From: Kiritimatiellia bacterium
GTDB lineage: Bacteria > Verrucomicrobiota > Kiritimatiellia > SLAD01
Direction: 5' to 3'
DNA length: 26,363 nt
NCBI GenBank assembly: GCA_007128275.1
Contig: SKXR01000079.1
Location: forward strand, 1-26,363
Of this stretch, positions 12,841 to 20,685 are shown in pieces. The first letter of the stretch is position 1, and each line of letters starts with the position of its first letter. Below the pieces are notes generated by a model, which saw only the letters and a program-made list of their open reading frames with translations, was not told where the DNA came from and ran no database searches. A program made the position numbers and the translations under genes.

Positions 12841-15003
12841 ATGAGCAAAGCTGACTTTCTAACTTCCAATCTGAGGTTCCTCTTCCGCGGCGGTTACCGG
12901 ATGTCCGGTGGACATCGTCCTCCCGCCGGGCACGTTGTTCCGGAAGATTTTGCGGGGATTTGTGTGGCCGGCTCGCCCGATCCGGCCGGTGACGCGTACG
13001 TGCTGCATTCCCTTCGCACAATGCATGTGAACCATGTGCGCTTGGATTACACCTACGGCAGTGCGGATAACCATACCGCCCGACTGCTGGAACATCTACT
13101 CGGCCATTCCGTCAAAGTCCTGCTTCACCTCGTTCAGCCCAAGCATGAAGCGCATCAAATGGATGAGACGCCGGCGCAGGAAACGTGGCGCGCATTTCTG
13201 GAAGCGACGCTGAAGCGGTGGGGCGCTCGTATTGAAGCCGTTGAGATCGGGTCCACGGTGAACCGCCGGAAATGGGCGGGGTACACACCGGACACGTTCA
13301 TGATCGCGTGGCGGTTGGCGCATGAGGTGGCGCGTGAGCACGCGGTCCGGTTGGCCGGTCCGAACGTGACGGACTTTGAGCCGGTCTATAATGTGGCTTT
13401 CCTCGACAGGATGCAGAGGGCGGGAGTCCTTCCGGACGTGCACACCGACAACCTGTTCGCCGAACGCGCCACGGAACCCGAAACCTATGACCATAAGATA
13501 GTCGGTCATGCATGCGCACCGCTTATTAAATACAATGTCATCAAGAAAGCGCGCCTCCTGCAGCGTGTCGCCGAGAGGTACGAAGTCCCGGCGACCTGGT
13601 CGACGCACGTGGCGTGGAGTAAGCGGCGCATCGATCGCATCCTGTCCGACGTGGAAGGCAAACAAGCGGACTACCTGTCGCGCTATCTGTTGCTGGCCGC
13701 CGCGTCGGGTGCGCTCGCGCGGGTCTATTGGGGGCCCATGATCGGTCAGCGCGAGGGCGTCATTGATGACGGGACTAACGAGTATCCGGAACCGATTCCG
13801 CATGTCACGTTGTACGATCGCGCGCCGGGCGAAGTGACCCGGTATCGGGTGCGTCCGGCCCTGCACGCGATGAAGACTTTTGCGACGTTGATTCCCGGCG
13901 CGCGTTATGTGGGGCGATTGAATCATTCGTTTGGTTTGGAAGTTCATGCGTTTGCCGCCCGCGACGAACTGATTCACGCGGTATGGTCGATGAACGGGTG
14001 CGGGGCGGACTGGTCCGTCTTGTATCAGCCCCAGGATTTGGCGGATGCGAAGTGGATTGCGCGGGACGGAGACCGGTTGGACGAGCGGCCCGCTTTGGTG
14101 ACGGAATCGCCTTGTTACCTATGTTGGCCCGCGGATCGGGCGGTGGCCGTTTCCAGCGCGGCCCGCGTGTTGCCCAACCTCGCCGTGCATGAACCGGTTC
14201 ATCCGTATCAGGGCGCGGGATGGCGCGGCGCGGTGGTTGGGGAGACGAGCGATGAACGGCAGACTTTATTGCGCCTTATTGCGCCGCACCGGTTGAAGGA
14301 TGGGGAACGGAAGGAAGTGCTGCGTGATGCGCGCAACGCCGTGTGGCGAATCGCCGATCCGCGTGAACCGGACCGTTCGCTCGTGGTCAAGCGCGCGCTG
14401 GTTACGAAGTGGCACAAAAAAGTGTTGGACTGTCTGAAACCGTCCAAGGCGCGTCGCAGTTGGAACGGCGCGTGCGAGTTATTGCGGCGCGGGATCGAGA
14501 CGCCGCGTCCGATTGCTTTCTTCGAGCAGTTCAAGAACCCGGCGTTGATGGAAAATTTCTACCTCTGCGCCTTTGAACCCGGGCACCGCTCGGTGCGGCA
14601 ATACTTCAGCGCCTATGCGCAAGGGGCGGATGCGCATGAGGGGATGCCCGCCGGCGCATTCTATGAGGCGCTTGCGGCGTTCCTGTTGAACATGCATCGG
14701 CGGGGCGTCTATTTCCGCGACCTTTCGGCGGGCAACATCCTGGTCTTGGACAAAGAGGGCGGGGGCATCCGCTTTTCGTTGATCGACACCGCGCGGGCCC
14801 GGTTTTACGATAAGCCCGTCTCCTTGCGTCAGCGCCTGTCGGACCTGAAGCGCATCTGCCATCCGCTGCACTGGTCGGGCCGTAACCACTTTGTCGGGCT
14901 CTACCTGAAAGCCCTTGGCGAATCGTTCACCCCGATCCGGCAAGTACCGTTCCGGTTGTACGACATCAAGCATCGCATCAAGAACCGAATGAAAGGGAAA
15001 TGA
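12841..15003 (+). CDS. Fusion protein: degenerate glycoside-hydrolase-like barrel plus C-terminal LPS-kinase-like domain
   Basis: 720 residues. Residues about 30-460 resemble a clan-A glycoside hydrolase TIM barrel with a following beta domain (HVRLDYTYGS, VKVLLHLVQP, RIEAVEIGSTVNRRKW, RLAGPN, VPATWSTHVAW, YWGPMI). The two usual catalytic glutamates are not where expected: GST follows E135-I136, and STHVAW has His256 where TE is usual, so this half may only bind glycan. Residues about 470-720 are a WaaP/InaA-like kinase with Lys517, Glu546, YFRDLSAGNIL (Asp627, Asn632; Arg instead of His before Asp) and LIDTARARF (Asp649). It probably phosphorylates an LPS-core or related glycan held by the barrel (inference). 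No clear ribosome site precedes the ATG; M21 is an alternative start. Confidence 0.75.
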   Translation: MSKADFLTSNLRFLFRGGYRMSGGHRPPAGHVVPEDFAGICVAGSPDPAGDAYVLHSLRTMHVNHVRLDYTYGSADNHTARLLEHLLGHSVKVLLHLVQPKHEAHQMDETPAQETWRAFLEATLKRWGARIEAVEIGSTVNRRKWAGYTPDTFMIAWRLAHEVAREHAVRLAGPNVTDFEPVYNVAFLDRMQRAGVLPDVHTDNLFAERATEPETYDHKIVGHACAPLIKYNVIKKARLLQRVAERYEVPATWSTHVAWSKRRIDRILSDVEGKQADYLSRYLLLAAASGALARVYWGPMIGQREGVIDDGTNEYPEPIPHVTLYDRAPGEVTRYRVRPALHAMKTFATLIPGARYVGRLNHSFGLEVHAFAARDELIHAVWSMNGCGADWSVLYQPQDLADAKWIARDGDRLDERPALVTESPCYLCWPADRAVAVSSAARVLPNLAVHEPVHPYQGAGWRGAVVGETSDERQTLLRLIAPHRLKDGERKEVLRDARNAVWRIADPREPDRSLVVKRALVTKWHKKVLDCLKPSKARRSWNGACELLRRGIETPRPIAFFEQFKNPALMENFYLCAFEPGHRSVRQYFSAYAQGADAHEGMPAGAFYEALAAFLLNMHRRGVYFRDLSAGNILVLDKEGGGIRFSLIDTARARFYDKPVSLRQRLSDLKRICHPLHWSGRNHFVGLYLKALGESFTPIRQVPFRLYDIKHRIKNRMKGK

Positions 15004-15059
15004 ACAACTTTTCCTGTTCTTCGGTGCGTGACCGGGCTAAGATGAAGCAGTGATGGATC

Positions 15060-15263
15060 ATGAGTTTCTACTGTCCGCATTTTGATGAACCCAACGATGG
15101 GTGCCTGCGATTGAAAACGGATTGTGTCCCCGGCCGTCGCGGATGTGTCTTGCGGGGCAAGGTGCGGTTTCTGGTGGATCCGGACGAGCGCGTGGAACAG
15201 CGCCGTCAGGAACGCGGAGTCGGTCGGATGCGGTCGGGCGCAACAACGAGAGGAAACGGTTAG
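15060..15263 (+). CDS. Small four-cysteine protein of unknown function
   Basis: 67 residues, beginning MSFYCPHFDEPNDGCLRLKTD. Cysteines at 5, 15, 22 and 29 (C-x9-C-x6-C-x6-C), followed by VPGRRGCVLRGKVRF and a basic tail. The even cysteine spacing suggests a small zinc or iron-sulfur site, but this is not proven. Ribosome-site strength is modest (TGATGG seven bases ahead). The stop codon is directly followed by the GTG of the MerR-like regulator, so the two are translationally coupled and likely act together. The composition and N-terminal order look like a real conserved protein rather than a chance frame. I cannot name the family. Confidence 0.62.
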   Translation: MSFYCPHFDEPNDGCLRLKTDCVPGRRGCVLRGKVRFLVDPDERVEQRRQERGVGRMRSGATTRGNG

Positions 15264-15797
15264 GTGTATACGCTGGGCGATATGGCAAAGGAATTGGGCC
15301 GATCCGCCGGCTATCTGAAAGGGTTGCAGATCCGTTTTGAAGTACCCATCCTTTCGGGCGCCGCCTATGCCAAGCCGTATCTGGCGTTCCTTCGAAAAGT
15401 GGTGTTCCTGCGCACCTTGGGCATTTCCGAAGAGGCGGTCTTGAAGCTGTGGCAATTGGAAAAGAAATTGATGGAGCTGTTGCACGCGGATATGACCGGC
15501 TCGCCGACCTGGTTTCTGGATGAATGCGGCAAAGGCACGCGTCCGCGCCGCCGCCTGCTTCTCACGAATTACGATGTGGGCGCCGACTTGTTTTCCAGAA
15601 AACTGCAATTGGCGCTTCCCTTGAAGGAGCGCACGCGCGAATTGTTCGAGGGGCACGAAATGGGGGAAGACGCCTTGCGCGTGCTGGACGCGTACCTGAA
15701 GGCGTACGATCGGATTCAGCGCGATGCAACCCTGCAAATCAAGCCGTTACGCGCCGCCGCCACGTGGGCCGGACGGCTTCCCCAAAAAAGGGGGTGA
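15264..15797 (+). CDS. MerR-like helix-turn-helix regulator
   Basis: 177 residues from a GTG start directly after the previous stop, with GAGAGGAAA about ten bases upstream. The N terminus YTLGDMAKELGRSAGYLKGLQIRFEVP and the segment YAKPYLAFLRKVVFLRTLGISEEAVLKLWQLEKKL match the winged HTH and following helices of MerR-type proteins (about 1-75), in which the wing is usually reached by a tyrosine. The remainder is helical with an RPRRRLLLTNYDVG stretch and no cysteine effector site, so it is not a metal-sensing MerR. It could be a DNA-binding partner of the four-cysteine protein. It lies 59 bp before tmk, with a 6-bp GC hairpin at 15798-15813. Confidence 0.75.
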   Translation: MYTLGDMAKELGRSAGYLKGLQIRFEVPILSGAAYAKPYLAFLRKVVFLRTLGISEEAVLKLWQLEKKLMELLHADMTGSPTWFLDECGKGTRPRRRLLLTNYDVGADLFSRKLQLALPLKERTRELFEGHEMGEDALRVLDAYLKAYDRIQRDATLQIKPLRAAATWAGRLPQKRG

Positions 15798-15856
15798 CAA
15801 GGCGGCGGCCTTGCAGGTAATCATACGGGACCGCAACAATCACCGTCCGAGGAATT

Positions 15857-16516
15857 ATGGCAAATACACAATCCAAACGAGGCCGGTTCATTACCTTCGA
15901 GGGACCGGAAGGCGGGGGAAAGACGACGCAGGCCAGACAACTTATTCAACGGTTGGAAGCGGCGGGGCGGGAAGTCGTGTATACCCGGGAGCCGGGCGGC
16001 ACGCCCACGGGCGAAGCGATTCGCGATATTCTTCAGCATAACAAGACGCAGGAAGATATCAGTCCCACGGCGGAAGTCCTCTTGTTTGCCGCCAGCCGGG
16101 CCCAACTCGTGGCCCACGTCATCTTGCCTGCGCTGGAACGGGGCGCCTGGGTGGTATGCGACCGGTTTGCCGATTCGACCACCGCCTATCAAGGGTATGG
16201 GCGCGGGTTTGACCGGGAACAAATGATCGCCATCAATAGCTTCGCCATCGACGGCGCGACGCCGGATCTGACGTTCCTGCTCGACGTGGAACTCGATGAA
16301 GGGTTCCGTCGTATTTCCGTGCGCCATCAAGAAAAGGACAGTCCGCTCGACCGGATTGAACAGGAAGCGCGCTCGTTTCACGAACGGGTCCGCCAAGGAT
16401 ACCTCGACATGGCGCGCCGATGGCCGGAACGGTTCCGGGTCATCGACGGGATGCGGGAGGAAGCCACGGTACACGAGGAAATCTGGGAATGGGTGACTCG
16501 TGAATGCCGCGTCTGA
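15857..16516 (+). CDS. tmk: Thymidylate kinase
   Basis: 219 residues. The P-loop GPEGGGKTT is at 16-24, followed by YTREPGGTPTGEAIR (the DRE/REPGG substrate motif) and VVCDRFADSTTAYQGYGRG, which is the conserved dTMP-binding DRF/Y and YQG loop. The LID-type segment SPLDRIEQEARSFHERVRQGY is typical of E. coli-type (type II) enzymes. It phosphorylates dTMP to dTDP with ATP in the dTTP pathway. GAGGA lies close before the ATG. It overlaps the next gene, holB, by 17 bp, a gene order seen widely in bacteria. Confidence 0.97.
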   Translation: MANTQSKRGRFITFEGPEGGGKTTQARQLIQRLEAAGREVVYTREPGGTPTGEAIRDILQHNKTQEDISPTAEVLLFAASRAQLVAHVILPALERGAWVVCDRFADSTTAYQGYGRGFDREQMIAINSFAIDGATPDLTFLLDVELDEGFRRISVRHQEKDSPLDRIEQEARSFHERVRQGYLDMARRWPERFRVIDGMREEATVHEEIWEWVTRECRV

Positions 16517-17456
16517 ATTCGCCGAACAATGGGAGGGGGTCCGCCGCAGTTTTGAAGCGGACCGATTGGCGCATGCCTATATTGTTGTCGGTTCGCCTCG
16601 CGGCAACGCCGCGGCTTTTGCGGAAGCGGTGCTCAAACTGATTTACGACGCGGGGGACCACGACGCGCCCGTGGCGCGCCGCATTGAACATCGCGCGCAT
16701 CCGGACGTGGTCTGGGTGGAACCGCGGAGCAAGAGCCGCTTGATCCGTGTGGACGAAATCCGGCTGTTGAACCAGCGCTTGCAGCAGACGGCGCTGGAAG
16801 GAGGCTGGAAAGCGGGGGTGATTCTTTATGCCGATCGCATGAACGATCAAGCGGCGAACGCGTTCCTGAAAACCTTGGAGGAGCCGTCCGGTCAAACGTT
16901 GCTCCTTTTGTTAACGGAATCGCCGCAGGCCATGTTGCCCACCATTCGTTCCCGGTGCCAGCAGATCGTGTTGTCGCGCGGTGCGGCGCCCCTGGCGGGG
17001 GAATGGTTGGAACCGTTGCTGGCGATTTTGCGTGCGTACGGCGGTCGCGATCCGATGCAGGTCTTTGTGGCCTCGGAAGCGTTGCGCGGCTTGCTGGACG
17101 CCATTAAGAAGAGCATCGAATCGTCCACGGAAAAGCGGGATGACGAGGAACAACCCGCATACGATGCACGGGTCCAGTCGCTCGTGATCGAAATACGGTC
17201 CCAAGTCATGGCGGTATTCCTGCAGTGGCAACGCGATCTCTTGTGTTGTGTGGTGGATAGCGCGTCCGAAGCGCGTGTATTGCATTTCCCGGGTGAGATC
17301 GACGTGTTGCAGGATCAGGCGCGCGGCCTGACGCTGGCGGCGGCCTTGCGGCGCATCGCGTCGGTGGAGGATATGGCGCGGCGTCTCGAGCGGAATGTGC
17401 CGCCGCTGGTGACGTTCCAAGCCGGATTACTGACCCAATTGTCGCGGCGACGGTGA
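16500..17456 (+). CDS. holB: DNA polymerase III subunit delta' (clamp loader)
   Basis: 318 residues starting at GTG inside the end of tmk. The early segment RRSFEADRLAHAYIVVGSPRGNAA fits the delta'/gamma beginning (LAHAYLF.GPxGxGK), but the Walker A lysine is absent, as in delta' subunits, which do not hydrolyse ATP. RVDEIRLLNQRLQQT, ADRMNDQAANAFLKTLEEP and MLPTIRSRCQQI (the sensor SRC motif) are diagnostic. The four-cysteine zinc module of some family members is missing. It is a stator of the clamp loader that places the beta sliding clamp on DNA. Translation is coupled to tmk by the overlap. Confidence 0.93.
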   Translation: MNAASEFAEQWEGVRRSFEADRLAHAYIVVGSPRGNAAAFAEAVLKLIYDAGDHDAPVARRIEHRAHPDVVWVEPRSKSRLIRVDEIRLLNQRLQQTALEGGWKAGVILYADRMNDQAANAFLKTLEEPSGQTLLLLLTESPQAMLPTIRSRCQQIVLSRGAAPLAGEWLEPLLAILRAYGGRDPMQVFVASEALRGLLDAIKKSIESSTEKRDDEEQPAYDARVQSLVIEIRSQVMAVFLQWQRDLLCCVVDSASEARVLHFPGEIDVLQDQARGLTLAAALRRIASVEDMARRLERNVPPLVTFQAGLLTQLSRRR

Positions 17457-17540
17457 GGGCCGCGCCGATTCCTTAGTCCGCGCGAAAAACACCCGCAATG
17501 CCGTCCCCCGATGTTTCCTCAAGAATGGCCGCCTAATCGG

Positions 17541-17569
17541 TGGACAATCAAATACCGTCTTGCTACTCT
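17541..17569 (+). promoter_or_regulatory. Candidate sigma70-type promoter upstream of accB
   Basis: TGGACA (17541-17546; 5/6 match) and TACTCT (17564-17569; 3/6) are separated by exactly 17 bp in the 191-bp gap between holB and accB. The leader would be about 70 nt. The weak -10 keeps confidence low. Confidence 0.3.
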
Positions 17570-17647
17570 CATCCGGTCGGTGAATTTAGCCCAGTGACGC
17601 CTCCGTGGATCGGGTGCCGTAAGCGAACCAGTGCGGGAGAATCTGAT

Positions 17648-18115
17648 ATGGAAATCAAAGATATTAAGAAGATCGTAGAGCTCATGAAAGAGCACGACTT
17701 GACCAAGTTTGAACTGGAAGAAGAAGCGTTCCGGATTTCTCTGGTGCGCGGCACCGACGACGATGTCCGGATGGTTTCGCCGATGCCCGCCGCACACGCG
17801 AGTCTGCCGGTTGCGACGCCTCCTCCGGCCCCCGCCGCCGTGCCGGCCGCCCCGGCCGTGGAGGAGGACGACGGCTTGCTCGAGATCAAATCGCCGATCG
17901 TCGGCACCTTTTACCGTTCCGGTTCCCCCGATGCCGATTCGTTCGTCAACGTCGGCCAACAGGTCGACCGCGATACCGTGGTGTGCATTATCGAGGCCAT
18001 GAAAGTCATGAACGAAATCAAGGCCGACGTGAAGGGTGTGATCACGGAAATTCTGGCTGAGAATGCGACCCCGGTGATGTTCGGCCAGCCCCTGTTCAAA
18101 GTCAAACCCCTCTAA
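17648..18115 (+). CDS. accB: Biotin carboxyl carrier protein of acetyl-CoA carboxylase
   Basis: 155 residues from the ATG at 17648, with GGGAG about ten bases upstream. A longer in-frame start would add non-conserved sequence, so this one is chosen. The N-terminal MEIKDIKKIVELMKEHDLTKFELEEE is the standard AccB opening. A Pro/Ala-rich linker (about 45-71) leads to the biotinyl domain (about 76-155), with the biotin-accepting Lys119 in IIEAMKVMNEI. The conserved thumb region SPIVGTFYRSGSPDA is present. It carries carboxybiotin between AccC and AccAD in the first step of fatty-acid synthesis. Eleven bases separate it from accC. Confidence 0.97.
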   Translation: MEIKDIKKIVELMKEHDLTKFELEEEAFRISLVRGTDDDVRMVSPMPAAHASLPVATPPPAPAAVPAAPAVEEDDGLLEIKSPIVGTFYRSGSPDADSFVNVGQQVDRDTVVCIIEAMKVMNEIKADVKGVITEILAENATPVMFGQPLFKVKPL

Positions 18116-18126
18116 GGTTACGCCCC

Positions 18127-19500
18127 ATGATTCAGCGAGTACTGATTGCCAACCGCGGCGAAATAGCGGTCCGCATCATCCGCGCGTGCAGGGAACTGGG
18201 CGTGAAATCGGTGGCGGTTTATTCACAGGCGGACGAGAACTCCCTGCACGTCCAGCTTGCAGACGAAGCCGTATGCATTGGTCCCGCCCCGGCGTCTGAA
18301 AGTTATCTGAAGATCGCGAACATCATCAGCGCGGCGGAGATCGCCGACGTCGACGCCATTCATCCCGGCTACGGATTCCTGTCGGAAAATGCGCATTTCG
18401 CCGAAATCTGCAAGAATTGTAACATCATCTTTATTGGACCGTCGGCCGATAGCATCAACCGGATGGGCGACAAAGCCATGGCTCGCGAAACGGCCACGAA
18501 AGCCGGCGTGCCGGTGACGCCCGGCAGTGACGGCCTGATCCGGAACAAAGAGGAAGCGCTGAAATGGGCGCAGAGCATCGGGTATCCGGTCCTGCTCAAG
18601 GCCACGGCCGGAGGCGGCGGCAAGGGCATGCGGCATGCGCACAATGATGTCAGCCTCGTGCAGGCGTTCATGACCGCCAGCGCCGAGGCGGAACGCGCGT
18701 TCGGCAATTCCGGCATGTACATGGAGAAATTCGTGGAGAGCGCACGGCACATCGAAGTGCAGCTGATCGCGGATCATCATGGCAATGTCGTTCATCTCGG
18801 GGAACGCGATTGCAGTATCCAGCGGCGGCACCAGAAACTGATCGAAGAAGCGCCCAGCCCCATCCTGAACGCGGATACGCGTAAACGGATTCATCGCGCG
18901 GCGATCAAACTGGCCGAGGCGGTCAAATACCGAAACGCGGGTACGGTGGAATTCCTGTACGATGCGGCCACCAACGAGTTCTATTTTATGGAAATGAACA
19001 CGCGCATCCAGGTGGAGCATCCCGTTAGTGAGGAGATTACGGGCGTGGACCTCATCAAGGAGCAAATCCGTGTGGCTTCCGGCGAACGGCTTTCCTTCAG
19101 TCAAAAAGACATCCGGATGGAAGGGCATTCCATTGAATTCCGTGTGAATGCGGAGGATCCCTACAGGAACTTCACGCCGTCTCCCGGAAAGGTGGAATGG
19201 GTGCATTTTCCCGGTGGTCACGGGGTGCGCATTGATTCGCACGTGTATTCCGGATACGATGTATCCCCGTACTACGACAGCATGATCGGGAAGATCATTG
19301 TGTATGCGCCGGACCGGACGCAGGCCATTGACCGGATGACGCGCGCCCTGAGCGAGTTCATGATCGAGGGGCCTCACACCACGGTGCCGCTGGGCCTTGC
19401 CGTGTTGCTGGATTCGCGCTTCGCGAAAGGGGATTATACCACGAACTTTCTCGATCAATATCTGACCGAAGGCACTTTCGTGCAGCCGGATAACAAATAA
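18127..19500 (+). CDS. accC: Biotin carboxylase subunit of acetyl-CoA carboxylase
   Basis: 457 residues, near the usual 445-455. The biotin carboxylase N-terminal domain starts VLIANRGEIAVRIIRACRELG. The ATP-grasp glycine loop is AGGGGKGM (161-168), and the active-site run EMNTRIQVEHPV includes Glu289, Asn291, Arg293 and Glu297. HPGYGFLSENA and the C-terminal ...RMTRALSEFMIEGPHTT complete the fold. It carboxylates AccB-bound biotin with ATP and bicarbonate. It is followed directly by an AmaP/Asp23-like gene. A GGCGCGC-N5-GCGCGCC hairpin begins three bases after its stop. Confidence 0.98.
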   Translation: MIQRVLIANRGEIAVRIIRACRELGVKSVAVYSQADENSLHVQLADEAVCIGPAPASESYLKIANIISAAEIADVDAIHPGYGFLSENAHFAEICKNCNIIFIGPSADSINRMGDKAMARETATKAGVPVTPGSDGLIRNKEEALKWAQSIGYPVLLKATAGGGGKGMRHAHNDVSLVQAFMTASAEAERAFGNSGMYMEKFVESARHIEVQLIADHHGNVVHLGERDCSIQRRHQKLIEEAPSPILNADTRKRIHRAAIKLAEAVKYRNAGTVEFLYDAATNEFYFMEMNTRIQVEHPVSEEITGVDLIKEQIRVASGERLSFSQKDIRMEGHSIEFRVNAEDPYRNFTPSPGKVEWVHFPGGHGVRIDSHVYSGYDVSPYYDSMIGKIIVYAPDRTQAIDRMTRALSEFMIEGPHTTVPLGLAVLLDSRFAKGDYTTNFLDQYLTEGTFVQPDNK

Positions 19501-19502
19501 AT

Positions 19503-19521
19503 GGCGCGCTACCGGCGCGCC
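19503..19521 (+). other. GC-rich hairpin between accC and the Asp23-like gene
   Basis: Perfect 7-bp stem GGCGCGC (19503-19509) and GCGCGCC (19515-19521) with a 5-nt loop, immediately after the accC stop. No T-run follows, so it is not an intrinsic terminator. It could limit read-through or protect the accBC message from 3' decay. Confidence 0.35.
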
Positions 19522-19548
19522 CTACAGGCTTCGGCCTTGGAGGCATTC

Positions 19549-20109
19549 ATGAGACGCGTAGTACATATTCTAATTGGACTGATTCTGTTGGTGACGTTGA
19601 TCGGGTTGGGCGCGGGCTTGGTCTATATGGCCTACGATCAGGAATGCTGGGTGCGGTGTCTCGACACCTTGCGCGCCGAACGCGGATGGGGCGCGCTGGG
19701 CGGCATCATCCTGCTGGCGCTTGTCGTGGTCTACCTGCTTACCGGCATTCGCCGTGAGCCCGCCGGCGACCAGTACCTGTCCTTCAACAACAACGGCGCC
19801 ACGGTGTCCATCCTGTTGCGGGCCGTGAACGAGTTCATTTCCCGCATCGGCGACGAATTCGCCGCCATTGTTTCCATGAAGCCGACCGTGCGGCCGCGCG
19901 GCTCGTCCATCGAAGTGGAGTTGGATTTGCGCGTGAAGGCCGGGACACAGATCCCGGAACTCAGCCAGTTGCTTGAGGAACGGGTCCGTGAAAGCGTGCG
20001 TCAGAATCTCGGGCTCTCTGACATCAAACGCATTCGCGTGAACGTGAAAGACATTGTCGGGGAGTCGCCGAAAGACGACGATATGCCGGAGCCATTGGAA
20101 GGGTCGTAA
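19549..20109 (+). CDS. AmaP/Asp23-like membrane protein (alkaline shock protein family)
   Basis: The ATG at 19549 is chosen because GGAGG lies five bases upstream. The first in-frame ATG at 19501 would run through the hairpin. The 186-residue product has two membrane segments (about 5-28 and 48-67), then an Asp23-like domain at about 80-170 (GATVSILLRAVNEFISRIG; IEVELDLRVKAGTQIPELSQLLEERVRESV), ending acidic. AmaP anchors Asp23 to the membrane in Gram-positives, and the Asp23 paralog YqhY sits beside accBC in Bacillus. Here one protein has both anchor and domain. A link to acetyl-CoA carboxylase is inferred from position only. Confidence 0.8.
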   Translation: MRRVVHILIGLILLVTLIGLGAGLVYMAYDQECWVRCLDTLRAERGWGALGGIILLALVVVYLLTGIRREPAGDQYLSFNNNGATVSILLRAVNEFISRIGDEFAAIVSMKPTVRPRGSSIEVELDLRVKAGTQIPELSQLLEERVRESVRQNLGLSDIKRIRVNVKDIVGESPKDDDMPEPLEGS

Positions 20110-20112
20110 GCG

Positions 20113-20676
20113 ATGAACTGGGATCAACTGGCGGAAGACTATCTGGGCGTGGCCCAACACGTCCTCAGCGACATGCGCGGTGCGATCGAAACCGTGGCGG
20201 AAGATCTGGCGGCCCGGCTGGAGCGCGGGAACAAGATCATGATCTGCGGCAACGGGGGCAGCGCCGGGGACGCACAACATTTTGCAGGGGAACTGGTCAA
20301 CCGTTTCCTTTTTGATCGACGCCCGTACGCCGGAATCGCCCTCACGACGGACACGTCCGTACTGACCGCGATCGGAAATGATTATGGATATGAGCAGGTT
20401 TTCGCGAAACAGGTGGAGGGGCTGGGCAAGGCGGGGGACGCCTTGATCGGGATTTCGACCAGCGGCAATGCGGACAACGTATGTCTCGCCATGGAAACGG
20501 CCCGGAAAATGAATATTCATACCGTCGCCATGACCGGCGGCAGCGGTGGCAAACTGATTGCCTTGACCGACACCGTGCTCTCGGTTTCTTGTACGGGGAG
20601 TACGCCGCGTATTCAGGAGGGACACGGCGTCATTATTCATGCGCTGTGCGAACGCATCGAAGAAATTTTGAGATAG
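20113..20676 (+). CDS. gmhA: Phosphoheptose isomerase (sedoheptulose-7-phosphate isomerase)
   Basis: 187 residues of a single SIS domain. ICGNGGSAGDAQHFAGELVNR (about 44-64) and GISTSGNADNV (113-123) are the sugar-phosphate loops. Glu60, and Gln168 and His171 in RIQEGH, correspond to catalytic residues of GmhA. The sequence follows GmhA rather than KpsF or GlmS. It makes D-glycero-D-manno-heptose 7-phosphate, the first committed step to ADP- or GDP-heptose for LPS core or S-layer glycans. It starts four bases after the AmaP-like stop and precedes a PfkB kinase. HldE-type genes are not in the window. Confidence 0.9.
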   Translation: MNWDQLAEDYLGVAQHVLSDMRGAIETVAEDLAARLERGNKIMICGNGGSAGDAQHFAGELVNRFLFDRRPYAGIALTTDTSVLTAIGNDYGYEQVFAKQVEGLGKAGDALIGISTSGNADNVCLAMETARKMNIHTVAMTGGSGGKLIALTDTVLSVSCTGSTPRIQEGHGVIIHALCERIEEILR

Positions 20677-20685
20677 GAGAGGGAT

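Noticed and set aside
17540..18115. Longer accB start
   Set aside because: The added residues do not fit AccB, and the ATG at 17648 begins the conserved N terminus with a ribosome site.
18223..19458. 411-codon open frame on the minus strand opposite accC
   Set aside because: Fully antisense to accC, which matches its family over its entire length.
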